NCBI RefSeq assembly: GCF_030845195.1
Contig: NZ_CP132543.1
Span: 699,501-763,500 of the forward strand
Source of the DNA: Sanyastnella coralliicola
GTDB taxonomy: Bacteria; Bacteroidota; Bacteroidia; Flavobacteriales_D; Sanyastnellaceae
DNA length: 64,000 bases
Direction of reading: 5' to 3'
Below are positions 1-8,999 of this stretch, piece after piece. The translations under genes were made by a program, and so were the position numbers. Within the stretch, counting starts at the first letter, position 1, and each line of letters begins with the position of its first letter. The notes below the pieces were generated by a model. That model was not told where the DNA came from. It worked only from the letters and a program-made list of their open reading frames with translations, and did not search any database.

Positions 1-537
1 CAGGACAATATGTTCTTACCAGATTATGTCTTCAGTGAAATTGCTTCCGCTACCATTGGTGGCCAGCCGCTTGTGAAGGAGACGAAAGTGGTGATTAAGA
101 AAGCCGTGCGCGAAGCTGGGAGTCCACTTGACCCGGCGTTGATGTTGACCATGGCTTTGACGCTCTTAGCGCTATTTTGGTTCTGGAGAAGAAGGAAAGG
201 AAGTCAATCTCTAGTGATTCCGCGTTTCCTTTTCATATTCCTCGGACTAGCAGGCCTTATGGTCTTTTTGCTATGGTTCGCCACTGATCACACCACGACA
301 AAGCAAAACTGGAATTTGATTTGGGCCTTTCCACTGCACCTGATTGTGGCTTTCATCTTGAAGAAAAAACGACTGGTTGTGCCTTACATGAAGGCCTTTA
401 CCATCGTCTATATCATTGTACTGATCTTTGGTTTCCTCTTCCCACAGCGGTATCACCTTGCGTTTTATCCTTTGGCGTTGATGGGAGCGATCTTAAGCTT
501 CGGTCTCGGATTCTTGCCTTCGGGAAAAACACAGTAA
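1..537 (+). CDS. C-terminal part of a membrane protein, DUF4105/Lnb-like (5' end cut by window)
   Basis: The frame is open from base 1, so the gene begins upstream. The visible part starts with a soluble stretch (QDNMFLPDYVFSEI) followed by about four or five hydrophobic helices (near 150-240, 320-360 and 390-510) and Lys/Arg-rich connections such as RRRKG and KKKR. A soluble N-terminal region ending in a multi-helix membrane tail fits Bacteroidota proteins with a DUF4105 (Lnb-like periplasmic peptidase/acyltransferase) domain, but that domain lies outside the window, so the family assignment is inferred from the tail only. It ends 28 bases before the next start and may be co-transcribed with it. 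Confidence 0.5.
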   Translation, partial: QDNMFLPDYVFSEIASATIGGQPLVKETKVVIKKAVREAGSPLDPALMLTMALTLLALFWFWRRRKGSQSLVIPRFLFIFLGLAGLMVFLLWFATDHTTTKQNWNLIWAFPLHLIVAFILKKKRLVVPYMKAFTIVYIIVLIFGFLFPQRYHLAFYPLALMGAILSFGLGFLPSGKTQ

Positions 538-565
538 ACTTGTATCAAGAGAGCAACTGAACGAT

Positions 566-2140
566 TTGAAAAAACCTGCTTACATATTCTTGCTGTTATC
601 GGCATGCCTCGTCTTTTTTGCGTGTAAACGCGATGAAGCCACGGTGTGGGATATCAACGCATTGGCTCCCTTGGCCACAGGACAGATCACCTGGACTGAC
701 CTCGTGGAAGACAGTCTTTTGGAACAAGACGAAAACGGACTTCTTCATATTCAATACGAAACAGATCTTTTCGACCTGCGCTTAGACACTTTGGTACGTC
801 TTGACGACACTACGATTTTCGAATCGTTTACGCCAGGTTTCAATGGAGGTCCGATCAACATCCCTGCAGGGGTAGAGGTATTCAGTTCGGAAGATGATCT
901 TAAACTAGAAGTATCGTCAGCTGAAATCTATGAGGTGTCGATTGTCTCTGGTTTATTGACCTACACTTTAGAAAGCTACGTTGGTGGTCCACTTGATATC
1001 ACTTACGATTTGCCAGGCGTGACCTTAGGGAATGGAACAACGCTCCTTTTAGAAGCTTCCACAGAAACTGCCAGTGGAGATGTTCCTTGGGTGTTCACAG
1101 GAACAGAAGACCTCGCGAATGCTAATCTTGACCTTCAAGGAGCTTCAGGTAGTTCGTCGAATCGCATCGCGGCTTTGCTTGATGTCGTAGTCTCGCCATC
1201 GGCAACAGAGGCTGTACCGGTCTTTGGAACGGATTCCGTTCGTATCACATTGAATTTTCAAGACGTAGTTATTGGTTACGCCAGAGGATATTTCGGGAAT
1301 CGAGAGCTAGACTCGAACAGTGAAATTGATTTTTCGCCTTTCCTTGAGTCGTTTGGAACACTTGATCTTCAGGAGCTTTCCATTGATGTTGATATCAAGA
1401 ATACCATCGGCGCCGATGCTACCTTCAGACTCGATCGTATTGAAGGTGTCAATAACGGCAGCGGCGTTGAATTGACCCATTCCATCATCGGAGACAATAT
1501 CAACTTGACCCGTGCCTTAGATAACGGCAATGGACAAGTGACTTCTAATGATTACGCCTTCCTTATTGATGAGACGAATTCGAATATTACGACGCTCGTC
1601 GGCAGCATTCCGCAGGTACTCGAAGTGGATGCTTTCGTAGAAATGAATCCGCTGGGAGATATTTCTGGAGGAAACGATTTCATTTATACCGATCAACCTT
1701 TTGAGGCGAATCTCCTCATGGATCTTCCGCTGTGTTTGGGGACCAATGGATTGACTTTTAAGGATTCATTGAATGTTGCAGCTTTTGATACTGATTTGGT
1801 CGCTGACGCGGAATTGACCTTCCGCATTACCAATAGTTTCCCACTTGGATTAGTGTCTATGGATGCTCGATTCTTCTCTGATTTAGGTGAAGAGTTTGAC
1901 GTGATCTCTGACCTTTCGATGGAAACAGGAACTTTCCTAGAACTAGGAAATGTGACGGCGAATACTTCAGAAAGTGTTCAAACCATTTCACGCGCTGATT
2001 TGGATATCATGCGCCAAGGAGGGTATATCGAATTGACATTACAAATGATCTCATCAGGAGAGATTGTGAAGATGAGCGGTGATGAATTCATCGATGTCGA
2101 TATTCTAATGAATGGAAATATTGAATTGAGTTACGAATGA
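566..2140 (+). CDS. Predicted lipoprotein of unknown function
   Basis: A 524-residue protein with a lipoprotein signal (MKKPAYIFLLLSACLVFFAC, lipobox FFAC near residue 20), so it is probably anchored to a periplasmic or outer membrane. The start is a TTG codon; no upstream ATG is available in frame. The mature part is acidic and beta-rich, with repeated TLxLxxL/ITLNF patterns and no Lys/Arg-rich segments. I recognise no family. It overlaps the next gene by four bases (ATGA), which suggests translational coupling to the outer-membrane barrel protein and possibly a joint role at the outer membrane. Confidence 0.75.
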   Translation: MKKPAYIFLLLSACLVFFACKRDEATVWDINALAPLATGQITWTDLVEDSLLEQDENGLLHIQYETDLFDLRLDTLVRLDDTTIFESFTPGFNGGPINIPAGVEVFSSEDDLKLEVSSAEIYEVSIVSGLLTYTLESYVGGPLDITYDLPGVTLGNGTTLLLEASTETASGDVPWVFTGTEDLANANLDLQGASGSSSNRIAALLDVVVSPSATEAVPVFGTDSVRITLNFQDVVIGYARGYFGNRELDSNSEIDFSPFLESFGTLDLQELSIDVDIKNTIGADATFRLDRIEGVNNGSGVELTHSIIGDNINLTRALDNGNGQVTSNDYAFLIDETNSNITTLVGSIPQVLEVDAFVEMNPLGDISGGNDFIYTDQPFEANLLMDLPLCLGTNGLTFKDSLNVAAFDTDLVADAELTFRITNSFPLGLVSMDARFFSDLGEEFDVISDLSMETGTFLELGNVTANTSESVQTISRADLDIMRQGGYIELTLQMISSGEIVKMSGDEFIDVDILMNGNIELSYE

Positions 2141-3381
2141 AAAAGCTGCTACTCGTCTTCGGTTTTTTACTGTGCCTGACACAAGTTCAAGCCCAACGGA
2201 GTATTCTCATGCAGAAGGATTCTTTAGTGCGTGCGTCTTCGGTTATGATGAATATTGACGCTAGCGCGGAATACCGTTCGAATGCCTTTGACAATGAACT
2301 CCTTGATAAGCTGGTGTTTGGTGGCTACATCTCAGATGAACTTTCTCAACGACAGTTCGATCGCATCAGCGACCTTGGAACCTTTGGGGCCCAGGCCACA
2401 GGTAGATTCAGTTTTGCCTTGATGCAAGACTCTGTTTTCGGACTCGCCGATTGGGGTTGGCAAGGACAAGTTGAAATGCGCAATCACTTTGAGCTGGCCA
2501 TGGATGGCGATTTATTCCATCTGGTGTTTGACGGCAATGCTGCTTACGCTGGTGAGTCTGCTGAGCTCTCAAATTTCTGGCTTGACTACATGGCTTACCA
2601 AAAGCTCGGATTCGGGTTGGTGCACAAACCAAGCTTGAGCGGGTTCGTGATCAGCGCAGTTAACGGCGAACGCTTCGAGCGCACTACGATGTTAGATGGA
2701 GCCTTGTTCACAGCAGAAGACGGCGATAGTCTCAATCTCGCATACCACGGTGCTTGGATGAGATCTGATACCTCAGTCATTGGATTCGGTTCTGGAAATG
2801 GCCTCGGGGTCTCACTTGATGGACAACTGAATATTCCGCTTCAAGAAGACCGAGGATACGTGAGCTTAGGACTGAGAGACATAGGTTTTGTTTCTTGGAA
2901 TGAGGCCTCTCTTGACTACCGTGCTGATTCTAGCTGGGCTTATACTGGTATTCCGCTCACAGACATCATTGATGACGACGAAGACGGTATTCCGAATTTT
3001 GAAGACAGCCTATACTATGACCAAACGACAGGGTCAATGTTGCGCTGGCTACCTGGATTCGCATATGCGCGTTTGATGCACCGAATTCAAGAACGAGATT
3101 ACTTCGAAATTGAAATGCGTTTCCGTCCGGTTCGCGCCTTTAATCCCCTAATCCGAGGAGGTTACTTTTTCATGTTGAATGATAATACGACCCTTGGCGC
3201 TACAGTGACCTATGGAGGTTACGGAAATGTGCGTGCAGGAATCGCTGTTGAGCAATGGGTGAATGATCGTTTCTTTGTGGCCTTTTCGGCCGAAGACATC
3301 GTTGGTCCATTCAGAAGAGAAGGACTCGGAGCGCATGCCGCTTTACGTTTATCCTATTTATTGAAACCACATGCTGAATAA
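2137..3381 (+). CDS. Outer-membrane beta-barrel protein, DUF5723-like
   Basis: 414 residues with a cleavable signal peptide ending TQVQAQ. The mature protein shows alternating hydrophobic/polar strands and short turns typical of an outer-membrane barrel, and the layout (strand-rich, about 400 residues, next to a lipoprotein) resembles the Bacteroidota DUF5723 family; the family name is tentative. Around residues 270-290 there is an acidic insert, DDDEDGIPNFEDSLYYD, similar to a thrombospondin type 3 calcium-binding repeat. One copy of the dispersed 13-mer lies at 2259-2271, encoding ASAE. It overlaps kdsA by 11 bases. Confidence 0.65.
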   Translation: MKKLLLVFGFLLCLTQVQAQRSILMQKDSLVRASSVMMNIDASAEYRSNAFDNELLDKLVFGGYISDELSQRQFDRISDLGTFGAQATGRFSFALMQDSVFGLADWGWQGQVEMRNHFELAMDGDLFHLVFDGNAAYAGESAELSNFWLDYMAYQKLGFGLVHKPSLSGFVISAVNGERFERTTMLDGALFTAEDGDSLNLAYHGAWMRSDTSVIGFGSGNGLGVSLDGQLNIPLQEDRGYVSLGLRDIGFVSWNEASLDYRADSSWAYTGIPLTDIIDDDEDGIPNFEDSLYYDQTTGSMLRWLPGFAYARLMHRIQERDYFEIEMRFRPVRAFNPLIRGGYFFMLNDNTTLGATVTYGGYGNVRAGIAVEQWVNDRFFVAFSAEDIVGPFRREGLGAHAALRLSYLLKPHAE

Positions 3382-4180
3382 TATACCATCCACTACTAGC
3401 ACTGATGCGAGCAAGTTCTTATTAATCGCTGGACCATGCGCCATCGAAGGAGAACAAATGGCACACGATATTGGTGGTCAGATCACTGAGCTTTGTCGTG
3501 AACTAGACATCCCGTTCGTGTTCAAAGGGTCTTACCGCAAAGCCAATCGTTCACGCCTTGATTCATTCACTGGAATTGGTGATGAGAAAGCCTTGGAGAT
3601 CTTAAAAGCAGTAGGGGCAGCGAATGGTGTGCCTGTAACAACTGATATACACGAGTCGAAAGAAGCAGCGAAAGCAGCTGAGTTCGTGGATGTACTTCAG
3701 ATTCCGGCTTTCCTTTGTCGTCAAACAGATCTTCTGGTTGCCGCAGCAAACACAGGGAAGGTGGTCAATGTGAAGAAGGGCCAGTTCGTTTCACCAGAAG
3801 CTATGCGCTTCGCAGTTCAGAAGGTGAAAGACAGTGGAAACGACAAAGTGTGGCTAACCGAACGAGGAACCACTTTTGGATACGGAGACTTGGTGGTTGA
3901 TTTCCGCGGCATTCCTGCGATGCGAGAGTATGCACCTGTGGTAATGGATATTACCCACAGCCTGCAGCAACCGAACCAAGCGAGCGGTGTCACAGGCGGT
4001 CGACCAGAGTTGATCTCAACTATGGGCAAGGCAGCCATTGCTGTTGGAGCGGATGCCATCTTTATTGAGACACACCCGAATCCGAGTGAAGCGAAGAGTG
4101 ATGGGGCGAATATGTTACCGCTTAGCCAGCTTCGTCAATTGTTAGAAGAGTTATTGACTATCCGAAAAGCAGTAGTATGA
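3371..4180 (+). CDS. kdsA: 3-deoxy-8-phosphooctulonate (KDO-8-P) synthase
   Basis: This cytoplasmic enzyme condenses arabinose 5-phosphate with phosphoenolpyruvate to give KDO-8-phosphate for lipopolysaccharide core synthesis. At 269 residues it is full length. Visible motifs are IAGPCAIE (17-26), KANRS (57-61), TDIHE (91-95), LQIPAFLCRQTDLL (109-122), KKGQF (135-139) and TERGTTFGYGDLVVDFR (163-179). Cys23 in GPCAIE, with His196, Glu233 and Asp244, matches the metal-dependent class; the metal-independent class has Asn at the Cys position. It sits in the overlapping envelope run, starting inside the barrel gene and overlapping the next gene by four bases. Confidence 0.95.
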   Translation: MLNNIPSTTSTDASKFLLIAGPCAIEGEQMAHDIGGQITELCRELDIPFVFKGSYRKANRSRLDSFTGIGDEKALEILKAVGAANGVPVTTDIHESKEAAKAAEFVDVLQIPAFLCRQTDLLVAAANTGKVVNVKKGQFVSPEAMRFAVQKVKDSGNDKVWLTERGTTFGYGDLVVDFRGIPAMREYAPVVMDITHSLQQPNQASGVTGGRPELISTMGKAAIAVGADAIFIETHPNPSEAKSDGANMLPLSQLRQLLEELLTIRKAVV

Positions 4181-5610
4181 TGTTGAGAGGGATCTTTTGT
4201 TTCGTTTTAAGTCTGTTCTTGTTGAATGCCTCAGCGCAAACCGCAGAGGTGCGCACCTATGGTGGCTTTCAGGCAGATGAAGGACGAGAGATTCTGGAGA
4301 CACCTACAGGCTATTTAATCGTTGGAACGACCGCCTCTCCTGAGAACGGAAACAACGATATCTATGTCGTTCACATCCTTGAAGATTTGACAGTTGATTG
4401 GTCTACCACCCTAGGTGGGGCTGGAGCTGATCAAGGACGTTCAGCCGTAATGACCAACGAAGGAGACTTCTTGATCTTGGGCCAGACGTCGTTGGGTGAG
4501 AATGGCGGCTATGACATCGTCGTTTACAAGATTGACGCGAGCGGAAATCAGCTCTGGGAAAAGCAATTTGGTACCGATGATTGGGACTTTGCCACGCGAA
4601 TTGAGAAGGGAGTAAACAACTACTACATCGCTGGAACCACGTATGGTGAAGCACCAGGGAACAGTCGTATGTTGTTATTCCGCATTACAGCGAATGGTGA
4701 TATTATCGACGAAAACACTTACGATATTCTTCCTGAGGCCGAGGCCAATGATTTGGTATGGTATGAAGATCATCTGTACTTGATTGGAACCCGAACTTTT
4801 GAAGGGGGGACGCCTCAAGGGGTGCTGCGCAAGCTCACACCAAGCGGCGCAGTGGTTTGGACAGATGTTCGAGATTCGGTTGCCTTTCAAGGACTCTCGC
4901 TTGACATTTCAGAACAAGGCTTGGCTGCATGTTATGCCATGGCTGATGAAGCAAGTGACGGAAATGAATATTGGAACATCATGATGATCAAACAAGATCT
5001 GGATGGTGTTGAAGAATGGTTTGAATTCTCTGATGTTTCTGAGCCAGGTAATCAACTACCTACGGCGGTGACTTGGTCGGGTGCTGTCATGTTGCAAGCG
5101 GCTTACACAGACATTTTCGGAAACGGAGGGGATGGGTGTTACATCAACCGTATTTGGTTCAATGGTGCCTGGTTATCATCCACTGTGTTCGGACTTGAAG
5201 GAGATGAGCAGCCCTATGATATCATGGAAGACTCTGAAGAGCGTATATTAATTCTTGGAGTTACTGATAGCTACGGAAGCGGGGATGAAGATGTCTACTT
5301 AATCCGACTTCCCGATGAAGAAATCGTCTTCAATTACGACATCGACTACGTCGAGCTCACAGAAGATGAGACCCTAGTCGGAGTTGAAGAGTACGGCAGC
5401 ACGTTCGGAATCCCATATCCAAACCCAACGGTAGGTCAGCTGAAGATCCCGGGAAGCTACGACCAATGGGTGCTTTACAATTTATTAGGACAAGAAGTGA
5501 TGCGTGGAAAACAGAAAGAAACCGATCTTTCTAACTTAGAGCGTGGTGTCTACACCTTGAAACGATCTGCTAATGGTCGTCAAATCGTAGACCATATTAT
5601 CCTTCGATGA
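4177..5610 (+). CDS. T9SS-exported protein with repeat domain and C-terminal sorting domain
   Basis: 477 residues: a signal peptide (cleavage near NASAQ), then a propeller-like repeat region with recurring GGxxxDxGRxILETxxGYLIVGTT-type blades (about residues 25-390), then a type A T9SS sorting domain. The sorting domain begins at about 405 with YPNPTVGQL, includes YNLLGQEV, and ends with ILR. The protein is therefore predicted to cross the outer membrane by T9SS and be attached to or released from the surface. Ligand or activity is unknown. It overlaps genes on both sides by four bases. Confidence 0.85.
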   Translation: MMLRGIFCFVLSLFLLNASAQTAEVRTYGGFQADEGREILETPTGYLIVGTTASPENGNNDIYVVHILEDLTVDWSTTLGGAGADQGRSAVMTNEGDFLILGQTSLGENGGYDIVVYKIDASGNQLWEKQFGTDDWDFATRIEKGVNNYYIAGTTYGEAPGNSRMLLFRITANGDIIDENTYDILPEAEANDLVWYEDHLYLIGTRTFEGGTPQGVLRKLTPSGAVVWTDVRDSVAFQGLSLDISEQGLAACYAMADEASDGNEYWNIMMIKQDLDGVEEWFEFSDVSEPGNQLPTAVTWSGAVMLQAAYTDIFGNGGDGCYINRIWFNGAWLSSTVFGLEGDEQPYDIMEDSEERILILGVTDSYGSGDEDVYLIRLPDEEIVFNYDIDYVELTEDETLVGVEEYGSTFGIPYPNPTVGQLKIPGSYDQWVLYNLLGQEVMRGKQKETDLSNLERGVYTLKRSANGRQIVDHIILR

Positions 5611-6776
5611 CCTGGAAGAACGGACTACATTTCTTAATCCCTGTACTTATTCTAAGCGCGTCTTATCTGGTGAGTCTATTCACTCATCATGACTGGACCG
5701 TTTCCCTCGATTGGTATGACAGCATGCACTATGGTCGTATCGCTGAGCAAGGATATTCGGATCCTTTGGATAATGCGTTCTTCCCGGGGTTCCCTTATGT
5801 CTGGAAAGCACTAGGTGCGAATCACTGGATTGCCTTGGTCAATCTATTCCTGTGGGTCAGTTCACTGGTTATTTTGCAAAGGAGATTGGAGCTGCATCGG
5901 TCTGTATTGATCCTTTCGATACTCGTGCCTTCGGCAGTATTCTTTGGCGTCCCGTACAGCGAATCATTGTTCTTCGCAGCCTGTACGTTTATTGCCATCG
6001 GTGTGAACGAAGACCGGCGTTCCTTGAGTTTATTGGGTGTGTTTGCGGCTTCGATTATTCGTCCAACAGCGGCCATTCTTATTCCCGCGATTTTCATTGC
6101 ACGATGGGCCGGAGGCGATAAGGGAAGTAGGGCCTTCGCACGAACCTTTCAAGAGGGACTCATCTCGCTGGCTGCTTTATTTTTCGTCTTCTATTTCCAA
6201 TACCGAAATGGAGGAGAATGGCTCGGGTTCTTCTCTGCTCAAGCAGCTTGGGGCAATGATTTGAGCTGGCCAAGTTTACCTTTTTCTACATGGGGTGGTG
6301 ATATCATCATGTTGCTTGATGGTGCCGCACTCTTCATTGGTTTGGCGGCGTTAGTCACGCTAGCGCGGAATTGGACCAGTGCACAATTGAATCAAGCACA
6401 TTATTTCGGTCTTGCTGGTCTTGCTGTGACTTCATTCATTATTGTTGCTACGCGAGGTGGTGAACTCTTTAGTTTAAACCGCTTTGTTTTTGCCACAGTA
6501 TTCATCCCTCTTGCTTTGGATGCATGGAAGCGATTGAGCTTCAATCGAAGGGAGATAATGATTTTCGCTGGTACCTGGCTCGTCTTCTCGTTGTGCATTG
6601 GAAGCTACCTTCATTTGCATGCATTTCTCGCAGCCATCATGACAGGACTGCTCGTTTTCATTGCATGGTGGTCAATGCATTATCGAAACATCAGAACTGC
6701 TGCATGGGTCATTTTCGGACTCATCCAGCTATACTTTGTCGTATTCTTCTATTTGGAAGGAGATTGGATCGGTTGA
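5607..6776 (+). CDS. PIG-V-like membrane glycosyltransferase
   Basis: 389 residues with about nine to eleven hydrophobic helices. An early periplasmic loop carries WYDSMHYGRIAEQGYSD followed by AFFPGFPYVWK (about residues 36-70). This resembles the acidic-residue loop and FFPxxP element of PIG-V/GT-C mannosyltransferases that use polyprenyl-phosphate sugars. The donor and acceptor cannot be read from the sequence. It is last in the overlapping run that includes kdsA, which fits envelope glycan assembly, but that link is inference. Confidence 0.7.
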   Translation: MTWKNGLHFLIPVLILSASYLVSLFTHHDWTVSLDWYDSMHYGRIAEQGYSDPLDNAFFPGFPYVWKALGANHWIALVNLFLWVSSLVILQRRLELHRSVLILSILVPSAVFFGVPYSESLFFAACTFIAIGVNEDRRSLSLLGVFAASIIRPTAAILIPAIFIARWAGGDKGSRAFARTFQEGLISLAALFFVFYFQYRNGGEWLGFFSAQAAWGNDLSWPSLPFSTWGGDIIMLLDGAALFIGLAALVTLARNWTSAQLNQAHYFGLAGLAVTSFIIVATRGGELFSLNRFVFATVFIPLALDAWKRLSFNRREIMIFAGTWLVFSLCIGSYLHLHAFLAAIMTGLLVFIAWWSMHYRNIRTAAWVIFGLIQLYFVVFFYLEGDWIG

Positions 6777-7511
6777 TCAGTGCTCTAAATCGTGCGCAAC
6801 GAAGTAGTAGTTGATCGACTCATAGAACTGCTGACGGAAATCTTCACGTGTGAGCGCGCGACCGTCATCTAAGTAGTGATCCATTAATGAGATCTTCATT
6901 CCGCAATCACCAACTAACAGATCGTACACCATATCTGGCGTGGTACCGTAGTGGTCGCTTGCACCCATTCCATGTTCAAAGATGATGGTTGGTTTAGAAT
7001 GAATGATATGATTTTTAGCTCCGTTCAACACCTCGAACTCAGCACCTTCCACATCGATCTTCATGAAGTCAATCGACATTTCCTCTGGTAAGACGCTGTC
7101 TAAACGTTCTTTCTGAACCTGAATCTCCTGGATACTCTCCGCTCCTTTATACGTGCGTTGCTTTAATCCAGAATAAGCCGGGTTGCTTACTACGTGATGG
7201 AAGTTGCTTTGTCCTGGAGAATCTGAAAGGGCAATTTGATGAATGGAGACATCACCGTTGAACTTGGTCTTGAGGTCTTTGTACAATTCAGGAATAGGTT
7301 CGAAAGCGAAGTGTTTCCCTTCCGGCGCTAGCCGAATCATCTCTTCGAGAATCTCTCCTTTGTGACACCCAACGTCAACGCAGTTCGAGTTCTCTTTGAT
7401 TGATCGTTGCATCACTTTGAGCGCCAGCGCATCATAGCGCTGGTTCTTCGTTAGGTGGATACCCAGCGAAGAGAGCACTTTTTTGGCCAGCTGTTTGATA
7501 CGATCATTCAT
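6777..7511 (-). CDS. FkbM-family SAM-dependent methyltransferase
   Basis: 244 residues. Motif I is CVDVGCHKGEILEEM near residue 40, followed by FAFEPIPELY and IDFMKIDVEGAEFEVLNGA near residue 135, the pattern of FkbM methyltransferases that O-methylate sugars or small molecules. I chose the ATG at 7511 (MNDRIKQ) over the in-frame TTG at 7520 because a promoter-like TACTTTTG sits immediately upstream (7518-7525). Substrate unknown; proximity to the GT-C gene, convergent with it, allows a polysaccharide role. The two genes abut at 6776/6777. Confidence 0.85.
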   Translation of the reverse strand: MNDRIKQLAKKVLSSLGIHLTKNQRYDALALKVMQRSIKENSNCVDVGCHKGEILEEMIRLAPEGKHFAFEPIPELYKDLKTKFNGDVSIHQIALSDSPGQSNFHHVVSNPAYSGLKQRTYKGAESIQEIQVQKERLDSVLPEEMSIDFMKIDVEGAEFEVLNGAKNHIIHSKPTIIFEHGMGASDHYGTTPDMVYDLLVGDCGMKISLMDHYLDDGRALTREDFRQQFYESINYYFVAHDLEH

Positions 7512-7517
7512 AATAGA

Positions 7518-7525
7518 CAAAAGTA
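7518..7525 (-). promoter_or_regulatory. Bacteroidota -7 promoter element
   Basis: TACTTTTG on the minus strand ends seven bases before the FkbM ATG, matching the TAnnTTTG consensus and implying a nearly leaderless transcript. Confidence 0.5.
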
Positions 7526-7590
7526 CGTCTTTTTAACTGAGAGGCATGGAAACACGCGCTATAACACGAAAGTTAACTTATCTTGGAAGC

Positions 7591-8103
7591 ATGATGAAAG
7601 CACTTTGGATATGCGGGATCATTCTCGTTTTATCGGCATGTCAAGACAATGGGATGGCTGGAAAAGAAAAAATAACCAACGGAATCACCTACCAAACGGA
7701 AACGTTTACCCGACAAAACGTTGTTCCTGGAGTTCATTCTAATCTTCGGTCAATCTGGAATTATTCGTTGACACTCACCAATGCGGAAGTCATGGGGAAT
7801 GTAGAAATCACGGCCTTGGTTACTGATTCACTCATCCTACCGCTTTCTTCGTTGAAGCATAATGACATGCGACTAAAGAAGCCATACGTGATTGCACCAG
7901 GTACCTATGATCAACTCCAACTCAGCGCAAGTCAGAATGTATACCAAGAGGCCGCTCCGAATCAAGTAGACCCTGTTGTCTATGAGCGAATTGATCATAC
8001 GGTACCAGAAGGCAAGTATCAACTCCAAGCATTATACAATGGTGAGGTGGTTTACATCATGCTCAGTGATGTCCAAACACTAGATCGCATTCTGGGACAG
8101 TAA
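7591..8103 (+). CDS. Small predicted lipoprotein, unknown function
   Basis: About 170 residues beginning MMKALWICGIILVLSAC, a clear lipoprotein signal with lipobox LSAC. The longer in-frame start at 7546 would place 15 charged residues before the signal and overlap the likely promoter region (TATCTTGG near 7579), so the start at 7591 or 7594 is preferred. The mature part is mixed alpha/beta and I recognise no family. No close partner gene: about 70 bases separate it from the next lipoprotein. Confidence 0.65.
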   Translation: MMKALWICGIILVLSACQDNGMAGKEKITNGITYQTETFTRQNVVPGVHSNLRSIWNYSLTLTNAEVMGNVEITALVTDSLILPLSSLKHNDMRLKKPYVIAPGTYDQLQLSASQNVYQEAAPNQVDPVVYERIDHTVPEGKYQLQALYNGEVVYIMLSDVQTLDRILGQ

Positions 8104-8172
8104 TTTTTGCACGTGATGTGCAACCTTTGAAAAAGCATGTGTCTTTAGGGTGAACGACCTTAAAATCGACAC

Positions 8173-8889
8173 ATGAAAAACTTACTTCTTCCCCTACTAC
8201 TTGTTTCACTTGTAATGGTGCAAACTGGATGTCGCAAAGTCTTGAATAACGACGGTCCACGTGTGACTGAGTTGCGCGAGATTGATGAGAACTACGAAGA
8301 AATCCACCTCGAGGGATCAATTGATCTCATCGTCAATCAGACAGAAGATTACGAGCTCAAAATTGAGGCAGGACAACGCTTGATGCCTTACATCAAAACG
8401 CGCGTATTCGAAGATCGTCTCGAGATCTACGAAGAGCCAAACAACTTCCATCACGAAGAGCCGATTCGTGTGTTCGTGAGTAAAGAATACTTAGACGATA
8501 TCTACCTCCTCGGTTCTGGAGACATTGATGCTTCAGGAATCATCGCCGGAAACTCAAACATCGAGGTTGACGGTTCGGGCGATATCGATATCGAATATGC
8601 TGCCGTTGAAACAGTAACCCTGAAAATTGATGGTTCGGGAGATGCTAGATTCACCGGAGCAGCGCAACAAATCACAGTAAATATTGATGGCAGCGGTGAC
8701 GTAGATGCACGCTACTTAGAGACGAACGCGTGCTACGTCAACGTTGATGGCAGTGGAAACACACGCGTCACTGTCTTTGAATACCTCAACGTAGATATCG
8801 ACGGTTCAGGTGATGTACGCTACTGGGGCAACCCAGCAGATGTAGATGCTAGCATCACCGGGAGTGGAGATTTGATAGATATGGAATAA
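8173..8889 (+). CDS. DUF2807 (head GIN domain) lipoprotein
   Basis: 238 residues with a lipoprotein signal (VMVQTGC). The body holds the signature of the DUF2807/head GIN family: IHLEGSIDLIVNQ followed by repeated short strands each ending in GSGD (DGSGDIDI, DGSGDARF, DGSGDVDA, DGSGNTRV, DGSGDVRYW, TGSGDL), forming a regular beta-solenoid. Members are surface or periplasmic proteins of unclear role, sometimes called adhesin-like. The gene is followed by a long inverted repeat at 8895-8950. Confidence 0.85.
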   Translation: MKNLLLPLLLVSLVMVQTGCRKVLNNDGPRVTELREIDENYEEIHLEGSIDLIVNQTEDYELKIEAGQRLMPYIKTRVFEDRLEIYEEPNNFHHEEPIRVFVSKEYLDDIYLLGSGDIDASGIIAGNSNIEVDGSGDIDIEYAAVETVTLKIDGSGDARFTGAAQQITVNIDGSGDVDARYLETNACYVNVDGSGNTRVTVFEYLNVDIDGSGDVRYWGNPADVDASITGSGDLIDME

Positions 8890-8894
8890 CACTA

Positions 8895-8950
8895 TTCCGG
8901 CATCCGGCGTCCGGCGTCCGAAAGGATAGAACGGATGCCGGATGCCGGAA
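8895..8950. repeat. Inverted repeat of TCCGGCATCCGGCGTCCG words
   Basis: Tandem ATCCGGC/GTCCGGC words are followed by their reverse complement (GGATGCCGGATGCCGG), giving a potential stem of about 19 bp with one mismatch, then an A-run. The same words recur at 19829-19857 and 42373-42399. Could act as a terminator or mRNA end barrier behind the DUF2807 gene. Confidence 0.7.
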
Positions 8951-8999
8951 AAAAAAGAAACACCGCGATCTGCGACCCGCGATCCACAACCCACACACC

